From Tyto alba (taxonomy: Eukaryota > Chordata > Aves > Strigiformes > Tytonidae): 64,000 nt of DNA. Each line of letters starts with the position of its first letter. The stretch's first letter is position 1. Under the pieces are notes generated by a model that saw nothing but the letters and a program-made list of their open reading frames with translations, did not search any database and had not been told where the DNA came from. Of the stretch, positions 50,075-61,853 are shown piece by piece. A program made the position numbers and the translations under genes. Location: positions 2,502,279 through 2,566,278 of the forward strand of contig NW_024881296.1 of the NCBI RefSeq assembly GCF_018691265.1. Reading direction: 5' to 3'.

Positions 50075-50195
50075 TTAATTTTAAGGCAAGACAGGACCAT
50101 TTATCTTCTAGATAATCATTTGACCTTCTCTCTAATCTAGACCAAAGAATCCACCTCAGGGACTTCCTTCATTCAGAAAGTCTTGGCAAACAAAA
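50075..50195 (-). mobile_element. CR1 LINE 3'-end relic
   Basis: Read on the plus strand, the block follows the reverse complement of a CR1 3' end: 'ttaaggcaagacaggaccat' (50081-50100), 'cttctagataatcatttgac' (50105-50124), then 'ctaatctagaccaaagaatc' (about 50132-50151). The element's own 3' end therefore points left. Only about 120 bp survive. The phrase order fits well; divergence is high. Confidence 0.6.
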
Positions 50196-51539
50196 CCAAA
50201 AAGTCTTAGATTTTTTCTCCTGTGTAAAAGGGTGTGTGTAAACTCCTAAACTCTCCCTTTAAGTAGTTTGCATTCTGCCTGACACATTACAAAACAATGA
50301 ACAAAGCTGCTGAATTGCTTTTCCAAGGAACAAACAGTAACATTTCTGTTTCTATGTGTATGAGAGATCAAGAGGGAAAGGCAGAACCCGAAAGACTCAG
50401 GACAGCATCAGAGCACACAGCCTCTCCATCCTCCCTACTCCACTGCACCTTTTACAGGTTTGACTAGAAAAAAAATTCTTCTCTTAACTGTAAATATAAT
50501 CTAACCTTGTGCTCCACCCTTTGACACTTCCTTGTTTGTGCTCTTTGACTAGTCCCCATGAGACAGCATCCCAAAAACCTTGTGCAAAATTCTGTCTTGT
50601 AACTCAGCGCAATTCTGATGAAGCTGATGGTGCATGCAAGCTGATGCCAGCGGAACATCCTCTGCATTTCTGAGCACACTTCAGGTATTACAAGATTCTG
50701 ATTTGGGCAAGCTGGCACAAAGTAACAAATACCAGACTTTTCAATATACAAGTACAGGGAAATGAAGAATAACAAAACATTTAAGATTGTCCCTGTACCC
50801 ACAGTGTGGATACAAAAATGCAGATGTTTGCTGCTGTATCTAGGCTCTTGGGAGCTGCTAGTGTATTGGATTTCTCTCACAAGGGGCTGCCAATATCTGT
50901 TCACCGCTTATGGAGGCAGACAGGTGGCGGATGCATTGGGTTACACGTGAAAACCCTTTTGGTAGAACCACACTTCTGAGGCTTCCGACCATAGGAAGAA
51001 AATTTGTCAGGCAGTGGCTTGATCCAATCAGTTTTCAGGAATGCTTTTGCAGGCTGCTGGGAGGTTAGCAGTGAGGAGAACAGGGTGCAGGTTACAGAGT
51101 ATCTCTTTAGATAAAATGAGAAGTTGAGATGTTAGAAAGTTGAGGTCTTTATTTTGGGCCGAATTGAGTCTCGAGCGGCATTTGAGAGCTTAGCCACAAT
51201 CTGTCTGTATACAAATAAGATACATTTTCATTTGCTCTGGGGCTCTTTCCACAGCTCCCAGGATCTTTTCAGACAGTCTTTCATGTCCTGATCTGACACC
51301 TCTAGCCAAAAGCCAAGCCTTATGTGGGAAGGGCTAAATCCCACATCCATGCCACATTTTTAGGTGCAGGGAAGCTGCTGATTAAGATACTGGTGAAAAT
51401 GCTCTCATCTTTCAAACATCTTCTGTCACTGAATCCAAGAACACTGGAAGATCTAAATAAAACTCTATGATGGTTTTCTTGTCATTACTCCTCCTGTCCT
51501 TACCCCATTAGGCTGTATAATAAAGAAAATAATCACATT
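50196..51539. other. Non-coding stretch, nothing named
   Basis: Unique sequence. A minus-strand frame of 146 codons (about 50464-50904) lies here but has no recognisable domain. Confidence 0.5.
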
Positions 51540-51925
51540 CATTTTTCATTTGTACACACGTTTTTGGCAAACTCATTTCCAGGTTTTCAACATTGTTTCT
51601 TTTCTGCAGCAGAACTAAGGTTTTCTTTAATTTTACTTTCTGGTATTGCTTGTTAATTGTTTACAATGAAAACTCTTCATTAAATGTTGTATTGCCTTTG
51701 CACTTTTTCCAAAATCCTTGTTTTCGTTATAGCTATTTGAAAACCTGGCTGTTCTTTTAGCTTTGTGTAGGTAAACTACATAGATTGCCTTGAAAAATTA
51801 CTTCGATCCTATTTTCAATGTCAGCAAATGTTTCTGATTATATTCACAAGCCCCGTAACACTGCTTAAGGAATTTTGATGTATTGTTACATCTGCCATGT
51901 AGTGTCATGCTATAGTGACCTCTTG
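51540..51925. promoter_or_regulatory. Candidate conserved AT-rich block
   Basis: Unique, repeat-free, AT-rich sequence with forkhead/SOX-like cores ('tgttaattgtttacaatg', 'cattgtttc'). There is no usable open frame. It reads like a conserved element, but alignment is needed. Confidence 0.28.
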
Positions 51926-53089
51926 GACATCCATATCCCATGGGGTTTAAGTATAGGGAGAGAAACCTTCAACCTGATTCGGGATTCAGTGAAGCAGGAA
52001 AACCATAGAGGGGCAACAGGTGAACTCAACCCGCATGTGTGAAAAGAGAGTTTGAAGGGGTTTTTTTAGGTTTGGGTTTGTTTTCTATTTTTTTTTTTTT
52101 TTTCTAGGAAGCAAGAAACTTTATGATACCTGTCTCTCCTCCAACTGATATTCTTCTCAAAAGCCACAAAAATGAAAATACTTTCTTTTCAAAATAACAT
52201 CTTCTCACAAAAACTAAGCTATTATTGCTCTCTGTTAAAAATTGATTTCTAATGCCAAAAACACCTCAGGTATTTTTTGAAGCATTTCCTAAAAGCCTAT
52301 TTTTCCTGTTACAAATGGTAATACTTAAATGAAGACAAAAATAAATGAATCCCAACAGCAGTAGGAACAAGTGAGGTGTTTGTTTCCACTGCAGGAAGGG
52401 GCTGCCTCTTTTGATCCAAGAAAGCTTTGCACTTCGGTAAAAACATCATTGACATCAGTATGTCTCCACCTAGCATGAAAGAGCACGGCCAGCTGCCCAC
52501 ATCACTGCCAAGTGAATGACAGCATCCACCTTGGTAGAGTTACTGGAGCTCAGAAGCAGTAGGGCCACACTCACGTGGCACTTGGTCATATGCCTCAGCA
52601 AAACTAACCACCACAGCCATAGTCCTTCTCAGCAATACTGCTTTTGCTTTGGAGGGATCTGTCAGGAGTCCAAGCTGCTTTCCATTATCCAATATGGACA
52701 CGTCCAGTGGGAAAACAAGAACTCTCTGAGGAGAGGAAGATGCCTTCTACACACCCTGAAAAGCACCAGGGGCTTCCTTGGGCTCTACAAAACCAGTCAA
52801 GCATAATACTGAATGAATCCTATAAAAGGTGTTGAAAATGTCGCACTGGAAAACAAATCTCTGCTCTCTTTACACCCATGCAGACTCTGAGAAGTCTCTA
52901 TATTTTAGCTCAAATGCAGAAACATCGTTTTTCTTTTAAGCACCACCCACTTTAAAAAGGAGAATGGGAGATTCTGCCGTTTCTTGAAGACTCAGCAGCA
53001 CTAGTCAAAGGGGACAGTGATAGAGAGACATTTATGGAAATCGCTGGGACAATCATAATTTCATAGGCAGGGTTGAAAAGCTCTTTTTG
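51926..53089. other. Non-coding stretch, T run
   Basis: Holds a T run at 52088-52103. The open frame at 52516-52806 matches nothing known. Confidence 0.5.
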
Positions 53090-53350
53090 GGCAGATGTAA
53101 AGAGCCCGATGAGTCCCTTTAAAGGTTTTACACAAAGAAACTAATCAGTTTTCCAGCACTGTAGTGAAATTAAAAGTCCATATTGCTTCTGCTGAAATTT
53201 CTTTATAAACAATAGCTGTCCATTTATTTATTGGGCTTTTGTAATTTACTTAGGAAATACAGGCCCTCCAGAGGGTTTACAACCAGGTAGAAGCATCACT
53301 CGGTAAGCATGGTAGTTTTAACATGATGTGCAATATTTTCTTGATTTGAA
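53090..53350. promoter_or_regulatory. Candidate conserved regulatory block
   Basis: Contains 'ataaacaatagctg' (forkhead/SOX-like), 'atttattgggcttttg', 'ctttgtaatttactt'-type AT sites and a CGG-flanked 'tcactcggtaagcatgg'. Unique, with no repeats and no open frame above chance. Enhancer function is inferred. Confidence 0.32.
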
Positions 53351-55039
53351 GAGAATTCCAGTTTTATGAGGGCTAGCCTTGTTTTTCCTCACACTGAGTA
53401 ATTTCAATGGGGAAATTTCTTTTTTATGCTTCCCCACTACTTAATATGCATTAAACAGCTGTACTCTATAGTTTCTGATGAAAGAAGAGTCAGGTATCAT
53501 CTTAACACTTCACAGCCAATATTGCTGCCATTGGAATGGAGCCCAATCCTCTCACCTTTACTCTCCTAAATAAACCTTACTTCATATATTAGACATTAGG
53601 CAGAAGAGGCAAGAATAGTCTCCACGAGGTCACCGGAATTACTCAGCAGAAAGAGGATTACTTGAAGAAATGCTGCACTGTGGAAGCATCAATTCTTAAC
53701 TAACAGTGGAGTCAGTTACAAACAGAACGGGCTTTAAGAGATATTTAATCCATTCACAATGCAGGATTCATCAGCTGAAAGCTGATAATGTTTCACATTG
53801 AAGGTGAATACCACAGCCTGGTGATGACTCAGTAAGCAGGTGTCTTTCTGCACAGTAGCTGTGAGATGTAAAAAAAATCTTAGCTTCTGTTTCAAATAAA
53901 ATAAAATTTTTTGGTCCATTGACTGTAAAGAAAAACATGTAGCTTAAGAACACTCATGACAAACTTTACGGAGAGGATGGACCCTCGGGAGAGCTGGAGA
54001 GTCCTCTGAGAGTGGCGGGAGAGGTATGAATTCATTTTGCTAGTATGTTAGCTCTGAAACCTAACTATGCTCATTTAAATGCCACCATCGTCAACTTTCA
54101 TCGCTGATCAAGTCCCAGAAGGAAGAGAAGATGCAAAGATTTACATAACTTGCCATCATAGGCAGATCGTTATTGCATTGAGACAGAGCAAAATTTTGCA
54201 GAACACAGCTGCCATCCTGGCCTTCCACAGGTTTACATGACAATGTGAAAGCAGGTAACGCCCTTGATAAAAATGACTCTGCTGTTCCTATTCCAACAGC
54301 TATAGCCTGAACACCACCACCACCCACCCTCCCATCTACTGGAAGAAATCACCAAGGAGCAGAGGTATTTCTTACTCATTACTGTTACCCATATTCTTGC
54401 CACACAGAAGTCAGCTTGCTACTCTGCTGAGTGCATCAGTCTGCGATTCCACTCTGCTGCAGCCAGTAAAAAGCATCTGCCGGCTTATTTTGGGGTATTT
54501 CTTCCACAGACAGTGTGCTATCTGCCAAGTGACTACAGGTCATGTCCAGGACATCAGTTTTGAAGTTGGGAGCTTTCCATCCTGTCAAATGCAGGTATCA
54601 CCCTTTTCTTAGTCACCAGCCCTGCAGTAATGATCTGAGGCAATGGGACTAACAGCCAGGTTTGTGGGTACCTGGGCGTGGGGCAATCTCATGGGTGTGG
54701 TTAAGGTCCTCCAATTCTTTTCAAGGCAAGCACTGAAGAGAATTCTTATATATCCATACAACTACTAGATTCCTGGGGCACAGATGTCAGTTAGGGTCTC
54801 TAAATTTTTTTGTAATACAAATAATAATTGAGAAGAATAGTATGTTGTAACCTACAGTTTTGTGGTTTTTAATATGTAACATGAAGAATGAGGCTTGTGT
54901 TTTACAGGATAAATACATATATGAATTTACCATTTCATCACACATCTCTATTGTAACTATTAAATGCAGCTGCTGTGAGAATTTCCTATTGCCTTCCAGT
55001 ATTTTGCAGTAAATCAAAGTAATCTGCATTACAGTACCA
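53351..55039. other. Non-coding stretch, nothing named
   Basis: Unique AT-rich sequence; no repeat or gene could be supported. Confidence 0.5.
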
Positions 55040-55260
55040 GGTTTCACTGCAATCTCGAGGAATTTTTCAATTGCCTCTCTTGCATTTCAACTGAGATCAT
55101 TTAGCTGAAATTATGAAACACACATTAGCGATTAATGCTTCCAAGATTCCACGTTACTGTCAAATCACTAATACATTACCTTTCATAATCTAATTTGTTC
55201 ACACACTAAAATACACAGAACATGCAGAGCTTAGCAAATGGCCTTCTAAAATGTCACAAT
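55040..55260. promoter_or_regulatory. Candidate conserved AT-rich block
   Basis: 'catttagctgaaattatga', 'cacattagcgattaatgc' and 'ctttcataatctaatttg' lie in unique sequence and give several homeodomain-like ATTA cores. Conservation is untested. Confidence 0.28.
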
Positions 55261-56129
55261 TTTTTTTTAATTACTCCTTAAAGAGAAAAGAAACACTTCT
55301 GCAAGCATCTAGAAAAATTGTATCAGTGCCCTCTCTTTGGGCGGCCTTCTTTCTGCCTTTCATGCGTCAGCTTCAGGACCTGAGAAGGGGCACAGCCACA
55401 TGCACCACACTTTGCTACTGGTGAGACACTGTGAACCTTCAGTCACCAGGACACGGAGCGCTTGCAGTGCCAAGCGCATCTCCTGTGGTGAAGCATGGAG
55501 AAATCTTAATGGATGGAACCGATCCACCAGCTACCAGAGGTTAATCAGAACCGCCATACACCCCAATTTTGGAGGGAGGTAGAGAAACAACCAGATGCTT
55601 ACTTTCCTCATACACCAGTCAGCACTTCCAGTTTAAACTACAATACCTTTCAGTGCACCATGGTTTGGGTTATTGAACAGTTGAGGGGGGGAGAAAGATA
55701 GGGAAATGAAACAGGATTTTTAAGAAACACAACACAGAAGCCCTACAGAATGAGTATCTGGTAAGTATGGAGACACCTCTACCTCTTTCTTTTAGAAGAA
55801 GTACAATCATAAACCTATTTTCTAAAAGTGCACAGTGGCACCACACAGTATGACAGAAGCGAGAGAGCAGAGGTGAACCTCAGCAAGAGTTTAGCTTTCC
55901 ACAGAATTAGGATTTCCTCCTCGAACCCCATGAACCAGCTAATACTTCTTCATTGATGGGCCAAAGAATAAAATCAGGTTATAAATTTGGTTTAAAGAGA
56001 AGGGGAAGGAACGGATGACTGACTGGTAACTTAATCCATCCTTCTCCCAGTTTTTCAGCTGCATGGAGGCTGGCGTGTCCTGGGCAGTCCCTGGGAGCAC
56101 CAAGGAAGGACATCTGTTAGATGCATCAG
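55261..56129. other. Non-coding stretch, nothing named
   Basis: Unique sequence. Short open frames at 55337-55582 and 55513-55701 overlap and match nothing known. Confidence 0.5.
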
Positions 56130-56430
56130 ATTTGTCAGGACGAGGGAGACTCGGAGTTATGAGAAAGGTGTTGACGCCTGCGTAAGGGACATGAGAAATA
56201 GGCAGAAGACAGAAAGATGGTCGGATGAAGAATACATAGGAGAGAAAAGTATATACTTCGATGAAGAATGGAACAGGAAGAAAAAGAGAAAGAAAAAACT
56301 AACCCTGGGATAAGAGAGGGAAAGCAGAAGGCCTGGATATTCAGAAGGAGATTGTCTGATGTAACAAAATGTTGGCAAAAGGTTATGGAAAATGAAATGA
56401 AGGAGAGTGCTAGGGGACTAGAGGTTAACA
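56130..56430. other. Purine-biased strip
   Basis: The plus strand is dominated by A and G over about 300 bp, with runs such as 'aggaagaaaaagagaaag'. The minus strand therefore reads open in two frames with phenylalanine, serine and leucine-rich products, which explains the 112- and 73-codon frames there without a gene. Confidence 0.65.
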
Positions 56431-56561
56431 GGGTCTCATGACTAACACAGAGAAAATAGCACAGACAAAGCATTTTCTCTTGTTCAGCACAGGTTTTATC
56501 AGCAGACTCTTATGCTTCCCCAAACAAGCTAAAATCTGCAGTTATTCTACTCATTGGAAAG

Positions 56562-56592
<31 letters not shown>
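56562..56592. repeat. Poly-A run, 31 bases
   Basis: The longest uninterrupted homopolymer in the window. No retrocopied transcript was recognised upstream. Confidence 0.93.
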
Positions 56593-56594
<2 letters not shown>

Positions 56595-58589
56595 TGTAAA
56601 AGCACATTTGTGTAAAAGCTCTGATATCATTTGATGAAAGCTCAAACCCTCTGTTTGAAATGCTCCAAAGGTCTCCTGAACCTCAGCCTCCTCAAGATCT
56701 TTCCTCCCCATTTCCCTGCAGATCAACCATATGAGCAGTTCCTCTTCTTTTCCCAGTCTCTGGGAGCACAGTCCTGTCTGTCTCTAACATGTGGGGACCA
56801 TCTTTCAGCTCTTGCTTAGATGATGGCAGTGAAAGTTGATTCATGGCATTTCAGCAGCCCAAGCTGTACTGGTTTTTGAAAAACAGAGAGGACATAGCTG
56901 GAAACATCTGACTGGCTACCATACAGGGCCAACATACTCGTGTGTGACTAGGATTGACCTGTAATTTTTTATGAAATGTAGATAATTTCTCATCACCACA
57001 GCCCACCCATTTTTAGAGACTCTTTGCACACCTTGTAAGCACCTTGTGTGCAAAGACTGAAGTGACTTAAGTTGCATTTCTGAATTAAAATTTGAAAAGC
57101 AATGTTTGAGACATGCCAAGGTATGCATTGCTTGCTGTACATGGCACTCAATATAAAGTCTTGCGCAAGAAGTTTATCTTCAGCATAAAACATCACAACA
57201 AAACTAAATCAACCAACCTCAAAAAACTTGGCTATATTCCTCCCTCTGCCACAGGCAGTTTTGACTCTGGCTCTCACCACCCACATGTGAAATAAGGTTT
57301 AACACTACTCCGCAAATATAACCATCATTGCTGCGGCAGCATTCTGACACTTCAGTGCTATGATGCAATGGCGTTTGGGGTTTGGTTTGTTTGTTTTTTT
57401 CTTTTACTGACTAGCAAAGTTGTACATTCATATGCCATGTTTCATGCCAGTGTAACTGCTTCATCTCTGTTAACAGTTCAGGCTGATCCAAGTGATGTCT
57501 GTGCTCACAGCCCTGGCATGCTGAAGTGTCCTCTCTCCTTATGTATCACCCAGAGTCCTTTTGCTACAACACTTTTATCACTTCAGTTGGTTAAACATAT
57601 ATAAAATGGAAGTCCCGACACCCCTTGTTTTTGTGCCCATTCTCCCTCATCCTGTAATCAAATACCAGCACTATAAATGACCACTTAAACAAGGAGGAGC
57701 AGATAACATACACTGTGGAGAGAGACCGGCGCAGACTGCCAGTTGGTACAGATTAGCACATACCAAGCCGGGTCTGTGTGCAGGATTGGGTCCCCAAACC
57801 TCCACTTAATGACTTCACTCAGTCTCTGACCTCAGTAGTACTGAGTACAAACAAAACCTGCACTAGAGACAGTGAAATATTGTGCCAAACTGACATCGCT
57901 GTGGGACAGAGCGGTACATGACAGGAAGGGATAATACAAGCCAGCCTGTAAGAAGCAAGCAACTGTCAGCACTCACACACGAGTGATAAAGATATATATT
58001 TTTAAGTGTGTATTTACACAATCTCAGATATCAGGACTTGGAGGTAGCCACATCATGCTGGTTTCACAGTCACTGCAAGAAAAAAAAAAAGCAAAATGCT
58101 CTTTCCTACAGAGAGAAGGCAGCAGTATAAGAACACATGCAGCCTTTTATTAGCTGAATCATCCTTGCTGTAGGCTGGCCATCCTCTGACCTAGGGATTT
58201 TTGTACCTAATGTTTTCAGGGAGATAATTTTCACAGCATACCTCAGCTTCTTAGAATGCTCTAAGAGAGCAAAGTCAATCCTAGGTCACTCTTTGAGTGT
58301 AGTTTCCTTTGTACTAAATCCTACTTTCAAGAAAATTCTTGCCATGGTTCAGTGATATTTAACCTATCATATAATATCCAGGTTTACTGTGTTAGAAGAA
58401 GCAGAACAGTATTAAGCTTTTCCCACAAGCCTGTGATTGCATTTGACCCAGTAACCTGTATTAGATTAACATTTATTCTACAACTCCACAGCAAGCCTTG
58501 GACCTGGCTGAGCAGCAGTTTATAGAGGACACTAACCATTTTTACAAGTGGAGCAGGAAAAGGGAATTGAATCTGAGGGAGTAATTCCA

Positions 58590-58760
58590 AGCAAGTATGT
58601 TGCTGCAGCGGTTAAATTGTTTATACGAGGAGTTGGGGAATTACATCTGACTGACCTCTCTTTTTATCTGCTTAAAAGACAAAGTGCAGGTCTCCATGGC
58701 AAGTGCTAACTCCTGGGGAATGCAGTATAAAAATGCATCATGGCAACAGAGCCTCAATAC
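58590..58760. promoter_or_regulatory. Candidate block with two X-box-like half sites
   Basis: CCATGGCAA at 58694-58702 and CATGGCAAC at 58739-58747 both resemble the half site bound by RFX factors. They are 45 bp apart in unique sequence that also holds 'ggttaaattgtttatacg'. Two half sites could be chance. Confidence 0.22.
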
Positions 58761-58916
58761 CCAGAAAGGAGGGAGACCTTCAAAGGAATGTAAGCAAGGT
58801 AAAATCACCAGGATTAGAAAGGTTTTCACATTAGCCAGCATACAAACAGGTTCATAAGCATTCCTGATCACAAACCAGCCACTCTCCTACACTTGCCAGA
58901 CATGTTGCAAAGGGCT

Positions 58917-58927
58917 GGGGGGGGGGG
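58917..58927 (+). repeat. Poly-G run, 11 bases
   Basis: An uninterrupted G run. Confidence 0.9.
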
Positions 58928-59988
58928 AAGACGAGGACATGACACATGTTGCTTTTTATTTATTTATTTAGCTTTGCATTAACCTTAACCTCATGCTAGT
59001 TTAGCCAGAATAGAATTGTTATTGTCATCATTTAAAATAGAGGGCCAAATCCTATGCTCCACTGATTGATTAAACCCTTCAATGATTTTAGTTCATACAG
59101 CTAAAACAGCTTCTAAATACTAATGAAAACGGGTTGCATCTTAAAAATAATAATAAAAAAAAGGCATTAGAATCTGGCAGGGGAAATAACAGGGGAGGTT
59201 AGGCTACAGCACAGAATACACAGGTCTCCTCCATTTATAAACTTACAGGTTCAGAAGCTGGGCAAGAGGCTAAGCATAACCAAATTTAATTTCATGTGAA
59301 GTTTCCAAAATATCTAAATTCATTCTGCTTATTATCTGCCTCTTTTCCCACCAATACTACACAACTAGTAGATGAGTAAAGATATGTTAACAAATAAAAA
59401 AAACAAACCACCACCACCCCACACACACATTAGAAAAGGAATTAAGTGAACTTCTAATTCACACCCATTTTTCCAAGTCAAAAAAACACTCAGTTTTTTT
59501 GCAAAATGTGAGCATGCTCCCGGAAAACAATGATGCAGCCAAAGTAATACAAACTCAATCAAGGATTTTCAAAGTTCAGCATTTAGAAATGAGAAAGAGG
59601 AGGGAAGATAAAAAGTCCATTATCAGCATAATTTGGATTCGTTCAGTCACTCCACGAGTCTCTCCTGAATGCAATGAGAAGAATTTATTAACCAAACTCC
59701 AAACTCCCCAAGTGCTAAAAAGCTAGACAAGAACAGGACACTCAAAGAAAGGGGGTTTTCCCCCTCCCACACTGAAGGTCAGATCTTCAGCATGTGCAAG
59801 TTAGTTTGACTCCAATTATGCTGCTGCTTTGCAGCGAGCAGAAACTGTGCTGAGGAAGATCCCATAAACAGAAGAATCCAGCAGAGAGCTTTTTTCTGGA
59901 GTCAAACTTACCAGGATGGCACATGGAAAGTTACTGGTTTGGTGGGGTTTCACAGGGACACAGATAGGCACTCTGTGAAGTGCATGAT

Positions 59989-60579
59989 CTATACTGGCTC
60001 TGGCTGAGATGAAGTTAATTTTCCCCACAGCAGCCCTCGTAGTGCTGTGCTTTGTAGTGGTAGCTAGAAAGGTGTCGATAACATCCCGGTGTTTTGGCAA
60101 CTACTGAGCAGTGCTCCCACAGCATCAAGGCTGTCTGTCCAATATTCACCAGTAGGCTGGGGGGTGGGCAAGATCTTGGGAGGGGCCATAGCCAGCACAG
60201 CGGGCCCAAACTGACCAAAGGAATATTCCATACCGTATGATGTCTGCTCAGCAATAAAAGCTAAAAGAAAGGAGGAAGAGGAGGGGTGACATTCATTATT
60301 ACAACAATCATCTTCTGGAGCAATTGCTAGGTGTACTGAAGCCCTACTTTCCAGATAGCAGTTGGACATCACCTGCTGATGGGAAGTAGAGAATCAATCT
60401 TTTGTTTTCCTTTGCTTCCACGTACAGCCTCTGCTTCTTCTTTACTAAACTACCTTTATCTTGACCCACAAGGGTTTTTTCCATCTTATTTTCTGCCCTC
60501 ACCATCCTACTGAGAAGGGCAGTGATAGAGCATCATGGTGGGCACCTGACATCCAGCCAAGGTCAAACCCCCCCCCCCA
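59989..60579 (+). mobile_element. Solo LTR of an avian endogenous retrovirus
   Basis: The block carries, in order, phrases of a long terminal repeat I know from bird endogenous retroviruses: 'ggctctggctgagatgaag' near the 5' edge, 'gtagtgctgtgctttg', 'ctactgagcagtgctcccac', 'gtaggctggggg', 'ctgaccaaaggaatattcc' (60211-60229), 'tgatgggaagtagagaatca' (about 60377-60396), 'tttatcttgacccacaaggg' and 'gccaaggtcaaaccc' near the 3' edge. About 590 bp is a plausible full LTR length. The expected TATA segment reads 'agcaataaaagc' here, so the promoter is probably degraded. A near-identical ATGAT/GTGAT pair flanks the ends, a possible decayed 5-bp target duplication. No gag, pol or env sequence lies on either side, so it is a solo LTR left by recombination. 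It looks ERVL-like from recall; the subfamily is not certain. Confidence 0.8.
60568..60578. repeat. Poly-C run at the LTR 3' edge
   Basis: Eleven C bases at the terminus of the LTR, probably expanded from a short C run after insertion. Confidence 0.9.
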
Positions 60580-61783
60580 GTGATCATAAGTCAAAACAAG
60601 TGAAATGTCACTTAAAGGCAGGGCAAGGTACACGTGCTAGAATTGTACGCAAACTTTGCATCATTTTTCTGTTCCTCTAAGCCAGAGCACAAGAATTCCA
60701 GAAAGGCTGTAAATCCCAGATCCTGAGGAATTCAAAAAGGATATAAATTATGACCTGTTTATGAGACGTTCACCTCTACTTGGTAAGGCTGTTTAGACTC
60801 AGGAGTACAACCCGCTTTGACCCCATTCTATTTAGGAATCAGTCCAATTAAAGGCTGATGAAATGCTCTCTCTTGCACCACGATCAATAGATGCAGTTCT
60901 GAATTCTGCAGCTGTAAGTGCTGTGCGGTGATGTGGCACTGGAGCAACTGTCCTTCCTGAGAGTTTTCATACCCCTGTTCCATTGAGGGCAGGTGGAACC
61001 TGGAGGCTAATCCTGTAAAGCTGTTAGTCCTCACCCAAAAGAAACTGAGGATTTGCCTGGGCATGTCAAACCATTTTATTCAGAACAACAGAAGGAGAAA
61101 GGAAGGGGAAGACGGGATTGGTAAGAAAAGCAATGCCTATGTGCACCTGGGAGATGTTTTCAAGACAGTAATGGAATAGGCCTAGATCTTGAATAAGAGC
61201 GGAATCTGCCCTCCGGATGCCACCTACAAACAGGCTCAAGCACATTGATGAAACTGTTCAGCTGAAGCAATTCCTGTCAATACAATGAGCACTAGGTGGA
61301 AAGAAGAGTGTCCTACTTTAAAGCTTCTGTGCAAAGAAGAACAATCAAAATATTTTTAAACAACAGAACCAGACAGTAAGCCCTATGCAGTCTCTCTCCT
61401 TCCTTCAAAATGGTTTCATCTTGCTCTTCCTCTTCCCATGCTGGGCACTCAACACACTCCGACTTCCAGGAGCAGATATGAGTGGAAGGAGCTGGTTGTA
61501 GCTAACTCTGTGGGTTTTGCCTCTTTATTATCTGCCTGGGCACAGGATGGCTCATTGGCCACCTCTACATTCAGCTGGTTTCAATTTTTCACTGTTCTGG
61601 CCACTGAGTGGCAATATTTGCCTAGACCTTGTCGAAAAGTGATTTTCTCAAAAAACAAATTTAAAAAATTACGAGAGAAAAACGACAATAGTCTCACCAA
61701 GAAGAGTTGTCTTTTTTCCACAGCACTTCCTGCTGTGGAAATGCTGCTTAAGGGGTAAAATGTCATTCTTTTCTCGCTACATG
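60580..61783. other. Non-coding stretch, nothing named
   Basis: Unique sequence; frames near 61438-61758 are open but match nothing. Confidence 0.5.
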
Positions 61784-61853
61784 CATTCAGGGCTGATCCT
61801 ACCCCTTGTGAAGCTGATGCCAAACTTGCCATTGCACCACTGGGCCCTGAATG
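61784..61853. repeat. 70-bp palindromic repeat with perfect 10-bp ends
   Basis: CATTCAGGGC at 61784-61793 is the exact reverse complement of GCCCTGAATG at 61844-61853. The interior ('tgaagctgatgcca' against 'cttgccattgcacc') also pairs loosely. It belongs to the same visible class as 7917-7976. A MITE-like origin is inferred from terminal symmetry and lack of coding capacity. Confidence 0.65.

Larger units (their letters stand above)
56593..59988. other. Non-coding stretch with small repeats
   Basis: A possible palindromic-repeat relic lies at about 57770-57860 ('gtctgtgtgcaggattgggt'). There are an 11-base G run at 58917-58927, a TTTA patch near 58957, and an RFX-like block at 58590-58760. 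No gene is supported. Confidence 0.5.

Noticed and set aside
50464..50904. Minus-strand open frame of 146 codons
   Set aside because: No recognisable domain, no promoter or splice context, and a length compatible with chance in 64 kb.
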